DNA of 64,000 bases from Isoperla grammatica. Its lineage: Eukaryota; Arthropoda; Insecta; Plecoptera; Perlodidae. Of this stretch, positions 56,975 to 64,000 are shown piece after piece. Under the pieces are notes generated by a model. It worked only from the letters and a program-made list of their open reading frames with translations. It was not told the DNA's origin and searched no databases. Made by a program: the position numbers and the translations under genes. Within the stretch, counting starts at the first letter, position 1; each line of letters begins with the position of its first letter. The stretch covers positions 52,860,526 to 52,924,525 of the forward strand of contig OX246740.1 in assembly GCA_945910005.1 (NCBI GenBank), read 5' to 3'.

Positions 56975-57362
56975 GCTAGACATCACTCTGTGCTGACGTA
57001 CTGTGCTGATGTATTGTGCTGACGTATTGTGCTGACGTATTGTGCTGACTATGCATGGTATGAACCTCGACACTCTGCTGACGTACTGTGCTGACGTATT
57101 GTGCTGACTATGCACGGTATCAACCTCGACACTCTGCTGACGCATTGCGCTGACTATGCACGGTATGAACCTCGACACTCTGCTGACGTACTGTGCTGAC
57201 GTATTGTGCTGACTATGCACGGTATGAACTTCGACACTATGCTGACGTATTGTGCTGACTATACGGTATGAACCTCGACACTCTGCTGAAGTATTGTGCT
57301 GACTATACACGGTATGAACCTCGACACTCTGCTGACTTATTGTGCTGACTATACGGTATGAA
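56975..57362 (+). repeat. Irregular minisatellite (TGTGCTGACGTATTG / GGTATGAACCTCGACACTC)
   Basis: A 14-bp motif TGTGCTGACGTATT and a 28-bp motif GACTATGCACGGTATGAACC alternate in variable numbers. The 132-aa minus-strand frame over it is repeat-driven. Confidence 0.92.
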
Positions 57363-57430
57363 AGTTCGTTTGAAGAATAATATTATTTAATATTGCTTTG
57401 CTTGTCCCTAATTGGCTCTGTCAAAGAGCC

Positions 57431-57446
57431 GGGGGGGGGGGGGGGG
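57431..57446 (+). repeat. Poly(G) tract
   Basis: About sixteen consecutive G, followed by TTGCTTTGCTTTGGCTTTGC. No gene from 57363 to 57900. Confidence 0.85.
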
Positions 57447-57899
57447 TTGCTTTGCTTTGGCTTTGCTTCGCGTTAAAGCAAAGCAAACAGGATTCTTTTA
57501 TGAAATTATATTATCGGTCTCTCTCTCTCTACATATCCGTCTATATTATCCGTATATTTTTAATCAACTGTAGAATTCCCAACAACAAATGTGATTATAA
57601 AAAACATATACTTCATTTTTGTTATATACCCGTGCGATCAAATAAGATCTAATCCCATATTCATATAAATTCCGGTGATATCAAGTAAATATTTTAGTTG
57701 CATTTATATTTGAATTCATTTAATATAAATTCTGTTCAATTACACAACTGCTCTACAAAGGAGGACAAAATGATGATAATTCTTGTTGCTTTACATCTCT
57801 ATTACACATTACATTATACATATATTATATGCATATATATACATATATATCATAAACATATATTATACATTACACATTACAATAATACCACAGATAATA

Positions 57900-58095
57900 C
57901 TATATTAGAGACAGTGAAAGGTGTGATACATAAAGAAACAGGAGACAAAACGAACCCATGCCTTATACGGGGTTCGAACCCACCTCCACGGATAGCAGGA
58001 GGACAAAGCAGAAGGTTGTGGTATTTATTTCCACCGCCAGTGCTCACTACCCGGCTGGCCCCGCGCTCGAGCCCCGAGCGGCCGTCGCCTAGGGT
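57900..58095 (-). mobile_element. tRNA-derived SINE-like sequence, minus strand
   Basis: On the minus strand GGCCAGCCGGGTAGTGAGCA holds an A-box-like segment, and GGAGGTGGGTTCGAACCCCG (about 57985-57966) a good B box. A downstream stretch ending GTTTCTTTATGTATCACACC could be the body. It is unrelated to the 32.3-kb SINE body. Confidence 0.5.
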
Positions 58096-58266
58096 GGTAT
58101 CGTAAAGCTGTATAGCCAACACTAAACAAAGTTGTTGATAGGGCGTTGTAAACACAGCAACGAGTTAACTATCGTTATTGTCAGTAGTAAAACAAAGCAA
58201 AGTGGATCGTTATCGCCTATATATGTATACACACATCTATAGTGTCAGCCACGGGTGAGAGACATG

Positions 58267-58858
58267 TACTACGTTTACATGCAGGTTTGAAAAAGTTTTG
58301 ACTCAAGTCAAACCAAAACCGTCGATCGTTTACATGCCATCGATCTGAATACGTTCTCAAACCATTTTTTAGTTCGTACATTTCCCGGTATACAGCGCCA
58401 CTTACAATAAGACATTTCACTGCTTTCTAAAGAGACATTGGAACAACAGAGAGGGCAGTGCGGGTAATCTATACAACAACAACAACAAAACAACAAAGCT
58501 GTCACATTTAGCTGTCACAACATGTAATCCTCACACATTTGTTATATTTTAAGACTTGCGACTTCAAAATATAATATATTACCATCTAGAAGATACAAGC
58601 GCGGTAGAAAAGTGAGAACCTAACCTCACTTTGCACTGCCACCGCCGGTTTAGTTTGCTAATGAGCCCGCCAAGTCGAAACGTATTGGCGGCAGTGGGGT
58701 GTTTACATGGCAGTATCCAAAACTAGTTTTCAAGTCACCCCTGCGAGCAAACAGGCGTGACTCGAACCGATCCAAACCCACTTTCGAAGTGTTTATATGC
58801 TGTTTTGAAAACTCAAAACGTTCTCAAATCGATTTCAAACCTGCATGTAAACGTAGTA
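58267..58858. mobile_element. Inverted-repeat element with TACTACGTTTACATG ends (592 bp)
   Basis: Begins TACTACGTTTACATGCAGGT and ends with the exact complement; the inverted repeat is perfect for about 26 bp. Inner GTTTACATGCC and GTTTACATGGC motifs occur as in the 9558 element. TA lies at both ends. Nothing is encoded. Confidence 0.85.
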
Positions 58859-59412
58859 ATGGCTCGTGGTGGGGAGTATAGTTGTAGTTAGTCCCTTCCT
58901 ACGTCGTGTTAACAACCTACATGTTACATGACGACCCAGTAAAACCTACATATTTATAGAGAACCAGCAACGACGTCACAATTCGCAGGTAAACTCCTCC
59001 ACTTAATACACATTCACTATAGGGAAAACAACACTTTCTCAAGAAATATTTTTATTTTCGATATCTCAAAAGTCGTCAGTGATATTTGATTTTCTTTATT
59101 ATTTTTCAATTCTCATATTATATTACTAATTACTAATTATAGCGCACCGGTATATAGACGTTCCCTCAAATCATGTCCAAAGATTAGTTATTATCTTCGT
59201 GGAAAATAATCAACACATGCTGGTGATCCAGCGCGCGGTAGAGCCTCGCCGCAGACCCGGCTCCTCCACCAACGTTGTGACGTCACGCACATAGGCCACA
59301 AGAACTGTCAAGACATAGCGCTGCTAAGACGTAACATTTAGTAACATTTTCTGCCCCATTCTAAATTCATCGAAGACTCAAGAATTTAAATATTCAACAA
59401 TTTGATAACTAA

Positions 59413-59913
59413 GGCCGTGTCCCAAAGCTGCTAGAATAGACTAATTTTTGTGACTAACTAAAGTGGCCTCCTATCGACTACCTACCTGAGCTTTGGTCAT
59501 CTGTACTAGAGCACATTGCGGCACTGCCTGCGGAAGGCTGAGAGACCTCCCAGTTGTTGTTACACTTTGACTACACTTTATCTACACTTAGAGGTTATGG
59601 TTAGCTTAAGTTTTTAAGTGTTAGAAACTGATTTTATACATTTAGAAGTGTTAACATTAGTTCAATTGAACTCCAAATACGTTCAATTGTTCGCCATATT
59701 ATTTGTATTACATTTCATTGACATCTCTGGAACAGCTTTATTGCGGTTGTCGGCCATTGTTAGTCTACTTGGAGCGATCAAGTCTACACTTTCGGCTCCT
59801 ACCTCCTACAGACAAAATTTTCGACTACTTCAAGCTTTGGGCGTATACTTCTGACGTCACGTCCGCTAGTAAAGTATACCTGTGAGTACTATTCGCAGCT
59901 TTGGGACACAGCC
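59413..59913. mobile_element. Harbinger-type MITE, 501 bp
   Basis: Begins GGCCGTGTCCCAAAGCTGC and ends GCAGCTTTGGGACACAGCC, flanked by TAA on each side (59410-59412 and 59914-59916). GGCC-type ends with a 3-bp TAA duplication fit PIF/Harbinger. The 78-aa and 60-aa frames inside are not transposase-like. Confidence 0.85.
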
Positions 59914-60611
59914 TAAATATCAACAGTTAGGTGGTTCATTTTGTTGTTACCAGAATGCAGTCTCCTTTTAGTGTTGGCCGTAGTCCGTGACACGTGACTG
60001 AGTGCATGGCAGTGACATCACTGATACAGCTAATGTCACGTGACTGCAGAAGGGGGGCAGGCGCCTATGGCAGGCAGACCCCACCGTGTTTCATTGCGAG
60101 CCGCCGATTGAAACGAACGTAAATAACAAATATTAATATTTGTGACGACAGCAGCGCTGCGGCGGCGGATCACTGAAGCTCGATCGTTATACGTTTATGT
60201 TGGGCGCGTCGTAAAACTTAATAGGGTCTCGCTCGAGATTTGTTTGAAGAGCGGACATTCCTGCGCACAAATCTCGGGGTGATTAAGAGGGCCGTGTATG
60301 TCTGGCTGTAATTAAGGCTTCATGAGACGGTATTTTTAACCATTAAGTGGTTTGTGCCGTCTTCTGTATACATATTGTATACATCTCATATGTTTCATGA
60401 TTACTAATAATTTTTAAATGAAGGTACTGAAACTTGAATTTTGTATTTATTAATTTACTACACATCAAAAGAAAAAACATTACGTTAACGGATAAGGTCC
60501 ACATATACACGATGTTAATATCAGATTTTATAATCTTGGATTGGTCACCATGGTTTCAATAGGCTAGTCATTACATACATAATGCATGGTGTCAGGCATC
60601 ATATTTGTTAG
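59914..60611. other. Intergenic; no gene recognised
   Basis: CpG-containing block at 60040-60260 (GGCGGCGGATCACTGAAG, GGGCGCGTCG) with no open frame of note. Otherwise AT-rich. Confidence 0.4.
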
Positions 60612-63600
60612 TTTTTTTTTTTAGTTTTTAGTTTTTAGTTTTTATTTATTTTTCCCATTTGTGTATACATGGATGATACATTATGAAATTTGTATGCTCC
60701 AATAAGATAACACTTGAGGCGGAGCATACTTTTTCTTATTATGAATATAAGCAATACATGAACAATAATGGTAATTGGGTAGCACATAAAACATTTTAAC
60801 GTATACATATTACTATAGTCATTTCTGTCGTAAAATAGATTAACGTACAGCAAACTATAACTAATCTTAAAAATAATTATTAATAACTAACTAAAGTTAA
60901 CGGTTAACCATTTATAAGTGTTAAATGGAAACATAGTAAATATTGGTAGGTTATGAACAGGTTTAGATTTTAGAGTGGCATGCTTACAGGAGCATTAGAT
61001 ACACATATTTAGTTCCAGATATTTAAAACTTTCCTTCAAAATATAGTTAAATATTCCTAAAGTTAGCTTTTTCAGTGTGATGAACAGTATTTTTGTTACA
61101 GTAGTTTACGAGACATATATCACGTGTTTTTATATTGACTTAGTGAATGATTTACAGTTTATAACATTGTTTATAAAGCTTATTGACTCTGTAAGGAGCC
61201 ATTTCTTTGAGTGGAGATTGAATAGTTGCTTTGACTTTATATTTCGGGTTTGTATTGGTAAGATGTTGTATAGTTTCGGTCCTAGGAATGTGGCATGTCT
61301 TTGTTGGATTCCTTTATTTACCCTATGATTAAATATTTCTTTATTACTTCTCGAACGAGTGACTAATTTATAGCTTTGTGTAGGGTCTGGAGGTAGAGAT
61401 ATCTTATTTGCATGCATACTGCGAAGCAGGGACAGTACATATAGTTTTCGAATTTCTAGGATTCTGGTATTTATGTAGAGGTTGTTGGTGGGGTGATACC
61501 GATCTAGTTTTAGAATGATTTTTAGTACAGTGTTTTGTAAAGACATTAATTGCTGCATGTGGGTGTCATATGCACCTCCCCAAACGATAATTCCATACTG
61601 AAGGATGGATTGAATTAGAGCAAAGTATACAATTTTTAAGTTTTCGAAAGTTAAAATGTTCCTTAGACTGTACATGCTCGTCATGGTGTAACGTATTTTC
61701 TTAGTAATTAATTGTATGTGTTCATTCCACCTGAGATGCTGGTCTATTTGTATTCCTAGGTATCTAGTTGATGTTGTTTTTGCTAGTTTGTGGCAGTCGC
61801 ATTGTTGATTGCAGCTTTTACAGTCACTGTCATGTAGTTTCAGTATTAGTCCATCGGGTTCAGAGGTGGCTTGAAGTGAGAAGGTCATGTATGTAGTTTT
61901 TTCTTTATTAAGTGTAAGTACATTTTTATTAAGCCATTGGAAAATTTTGCGTAGCCCTAGCTCTGCCAGCAAGTGAACATTGCACCAGGAGTCAGAGGAG
62001 AAAAGAAGGACTGTGTCATCGGCAAAAGTGACTATTTTACAGTTTGCATTAAGAGAGCATAGGTCATTTATAAAGATCAAGAATAATAGTGGTCCGAGGA
62101 CGGTCCCTTGCGGCACTCCATATTTAATTACTCTTGGTTTACTGATTGTGTTATTAATGTTAGCAAATTGTTGTCTGTCTTGGATGTAGCTTTTGATCAG
62201 GTCTAGAGTAATACCTCGGATTCCTATATTCTCCAGTTTTAATAATAACAGTCGATGCGATATGGTGTCGAAAGCTTTTGCTAGGTCTAGAAATATGGCT
62301 AGGGGCTTTTTGTTGCCGTCAATTGATTTATAGATCTCAGTAGTCAGTGATAACGTGGCATCTTCAGTGCTTTTGTTGGTACGGAACCCATATTGGTTAG
62401 GAGAAAGTAGTTTGTTGGTTTCTAGGAATGAGTTGATTCTTGTTTTTATGCACTTTTCGTGTAACTTTGATAAATTATTTAGTAGGGAGATTGGCCTATA
62501 GTTACTAATTAGTGTTCTTTTACCTTTTTTGTAAATTGGCTTTATGTGAGCAATTTTGAAAATCGTTGGATAGATTCCTGTTTCGAAGCTTTTATTTATT
62601 ATGTGCACAAGTGGTATTGTAATCAAGTCCTTTGTGGTTTGTATAGTCTTGGTGCTAATATTGTCAGGCCCAGTCGCAGTTGCCGGATCCATTTCGTTTA
62701 TGTATTGCATTAATTCTTCAATAGTGACAGGGGACATAAATATAGAATTGGTATTCCTGGGTTCGTCATCGTTTTGGCCGTCGGCGTCGGGAACGTTTTT
62801 ATTTTGTATGTTGTATGCCATTTTTTCTCCTACGTCACTAAAGTAATCTACAAAGGTGTCTGCTACTTCTCGTGGGGCGTCTTTTGTTGTAAGGGTACCG
62901 TCTTCAGTGAGTATGTTAGTAATGCTTGCTGGTTTAGTGTTGTTGTTGGTGATTTCATTTATGATTTGCCACAGTTTTTTTTTGTCACCGTTGTTTGCTT
63001 TAATCTTGTCTCTATAGTAGTCATTTTTTGTTTTTTTAATTAGGAGGTTAAGGTAATTTCGATATCTTTTGTAATGGTCGCTTATCAGAGTATTGTTGGG
63101 ATTGAGTAATACTTTTCGGTGTAATTTGTCCCGGGTTCTTATGGATTTAATGATTCCATTAGTTATCCATGGTTTGATTTTGAATTTAGAACTTGAGTTA
63201 GTATTGACAGATCTAGTGGCTTTGTCGATTTGGGTTTGCAGGATTTTGACAAAAGTATTTGTGGCGGAGTCGGGGTTGTTGTCGCTAAGTACTTTAAACC
63301 ACGACTCTAAGCTAAGGTTGTGTCTTAGGAGATCATAATTAGTTTTTTTAACTTCCTTTCTTTCGTTAAGTTTTTTCGTATCAACGTTTGGTTTGTTTCT
63401 ATTCACTAGGTGTTTGTGTTTAAAGCCTATGCATGTGGCGTAATGATCAGTCATTGTTGCGGAGAGGATTGCACTTGTGGCTTCCGTTTTTTTTTCACTT
63501 TGTTTGAGAAATATATGGTCTATGCATGAGCTGGTCATTGATGTTACTCGAGTGGGATTAAATCTTGGGTAATTGCCAATTTTGGAAATAAAAGTCATAA

Positions 63601-63650
63601 GACCAATAACTGTCGAGTACGTCGTAAAACAACAAATAATAGTAATTAAT
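60612..63650 (-). mobile_element. 5'-truncated LINE (non-LTR retrotransposon)
   Basis: The element reads right to left. It ends in a run of eleven A (T on plus, 60612-60622) preceded by repeated CTAAAAA units and AATAAATAAAAACT. The ORF keeps only the last part of the endonuclease, so the 5' end lies near 63600-63655, where an in-frame stop (TAA, 63658-63656) closes the frame. No clear target duplication could be found by eye. Confidence 0.85.
61130..63598 (-). CDS. LINE ORF2: endonuclease remnant plus reverse transcriptase, 822 aa
   Basis: Intact frame with no stop or frameshift. Residues 16-60 hold the end of an apurinic-type endonuclease (TRVTSMTSSCIDHIF, then TDHY). The reverse transcriptase follows: NYRPISLL (366-373), motif A FLDLAKAFDTISH (436-448), motif B GVPQGTVLGPLLFLIFINDL (494-513), motif C FADDTVLL (525-532) with both Asp, and YLGIQID (613-619). 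A Cys cluster CKSCNQQCDC (593-602) precedes YLG. The C-terminus has FLGPKLYNILP. It copies its own RNA into DNA at the target site (family knowledge); this copy lacks the endonuclease catalytic start and should be inactive. The layout suits a jockey/CR1-group LINE; clade not fixed. Confidence 0.92.
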   Translation of the reverse strand: MTFISKIGNYPRFNPTRVTSMTSSCIDHIFLKQSEKKTEATSAILSATMTDHYATCIGFKHKHLVNRNKPNVDTKKLNERKEVKKTNYDLLRHNLSLESWFKVLSDNNPDSATNTFVKILQTQIDKATRSVNTNSSSKFKIKPWITNGIIKSIRTRDKLHRKVLLNPNNTLISDHYKRYRNYLNLLIKKTKNDYYRDKIKANNGDKKKLWQIINEITNNNTKPASITNILTEDGTLTTKDAPREVADTFVDYFSDVGEKMAYNIQNKNVPDADGQNDDEPRNTNSIFMSPVTIEELMQYINEMDPATATGPDNISTKTIQTTKDLITIPLVHIINKSFETGIYPTIFKIAHIKPIYKKGKRTLISNYRPISLLNNLSKLHEKCIKTRINSFLETNKLLSPNQYGFRTNKSTEDATLSLTTEIYKSIDGNKKPLAIFLDLAKAFDTISHRLLLLKLENIGIRGITLDLIKSYIQDRQQFANINNTISKPRVIKYGVPQGTVLGPLLFLIFINDLCSLNANCKIVTFADDTVLLFSSDSWCNVHLLAELGLRKIFQWLNKNVLTLNKEKTTYMTFSLQATSEPDGLILKLHDSDCKSCNQQCDCHKLAKTTSTRYLGIQIDQHLRWNEHIQLITKKIRYTMTSMYSLRNILTFENLKIVYFALIQSILQYGIIVWGGAYDTHMQQLMSLQNTVLKIILKLDRYHPTNNLYINTRILEIRKLYVLSLLRSMHANKISLPPDPTQSYKLVTRSRSNKEIFNHRVNKGIQQRHATFLGPKLYNILPIQTRNIKSKQLFNLHSKKWLLTESISFINNVINCKSFTKSI

Positions 63651-63659
63651 TGGGATTAA

Positions 63660-64000
63660 GAGTTTAATGCCAAGAATTGTACTTTCATGGGAATTGTTTT
63701 CATTTGATGGTTAACTATATTTTAGAAAATGTACGTTTATGAAAAAATGTTTGATTCTATATTCCTACTATTTCGGTGCAGAAAAACGTAATTTAATCAT
63801 GAATATAAAACGTCGTCCACAGGACATAGATCTTATACACAGCCTTGTCTTTCCCGCAAAAACCCTCCGCAAACTGCATGAGCTCATCTCTATTTCCGGT
63901 CTCACAACTCTGCCCATGATTTACTTGTCAGTCGGCCGAGTGAGACACCTGTTATACCCGACGGAATGCAGCGCTGCTACCGTGCGTGGCCGGAACTACT
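63660..64000. other. Intergenic; no gene recognised
   Basis: No exon or repeat end recognised up to the window edge. Confidence 0.4.

Noticed and set aside
56912..57310. 132-aa minus-strand frame with QHNTSAQY repeats
   Set aside because: A direct translation of the minisatellite; unit lengths vary and no unique coding part flanks it.
61601..63338. Plus-strand frames of 69-89 aa
   Set aside because: Antisense shadows of the LINE reverse-transcriptase ORF.

Overview
This is a low-gene-density, AT-leaning stretch of animal nuclear DNA. It shows a spliced gene with GT-AG introns and GC-richer exons, tRNA-derived SINEs, non-LTR retrotransposons, many short DNA-transposon derivatives and about ten tandem arrays. 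The one gene that can be recognised belongs to the animal GPATCH2/GPATCH2L family. Species and phylum cannot be fixed from the sequence; an invertebrate metazoan, perhaps a marine one, is the best guess.

The centre (27.4-37.3 kb, minus strand) holds a complete ten-exon model of a GPATCH2L-like protein. Every junction is GT-AG, phase is kept throughout, and the model gives 481 codons plus a stop. Several blocks match the vertebrate proteins: LVHDL near the N-terminus, ESDSF-ENF, the basic KRKLKRIAVD block, NDEGREGDDEQSDW, LYSLDL and KRRRR. No G-patch can be seen, as in vertebrate GPATCH2L. Its introns carry a SINE, an antisense LINE tail and three long inverted repeats. A possible divergent first exon lies about 700 bp upstream of its start codon.

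Left arm (1-27 kb): a 143-bp array whose units look like a repeated 5' exon (ATG followed by a splice donor); 77-bp and 117-bp minisatellites; two copies of a 480-bp inverted-repeat element; hAT-type elements with perfect 8-bp target duplications at 11.7-12.2 and 17.4-19.4 kb; an L2/CR1-like LINE 3' end; and an orphan terminal exon at 20.4 kb whose stop codon runs straight into a 32-bp minisatellite carrying about 29 copies of the CRE palindrome TGACGTCA. Between this and the gene (27.7-30.6 kb) lie two more hAT MITEs, a VNTR and a 120-bp duplication.

Right arm (38-64 kb): more minisatellites (27, 104 and 161 bp and an irregular one), SINEs, Harbinger-like and TTTACATG-ended inverted-repeat elements, a perfect 35-bp hairpin, long poly(C)/poly(G) runs, three weak orphan exon candidates, and at the right end a 5'-truncated LINE that still has an intact 822-aa endonuclease-remnant/reverse-transcriptase ORF on the minus strand. 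Most other short ORFs are chance or repeat-derived.
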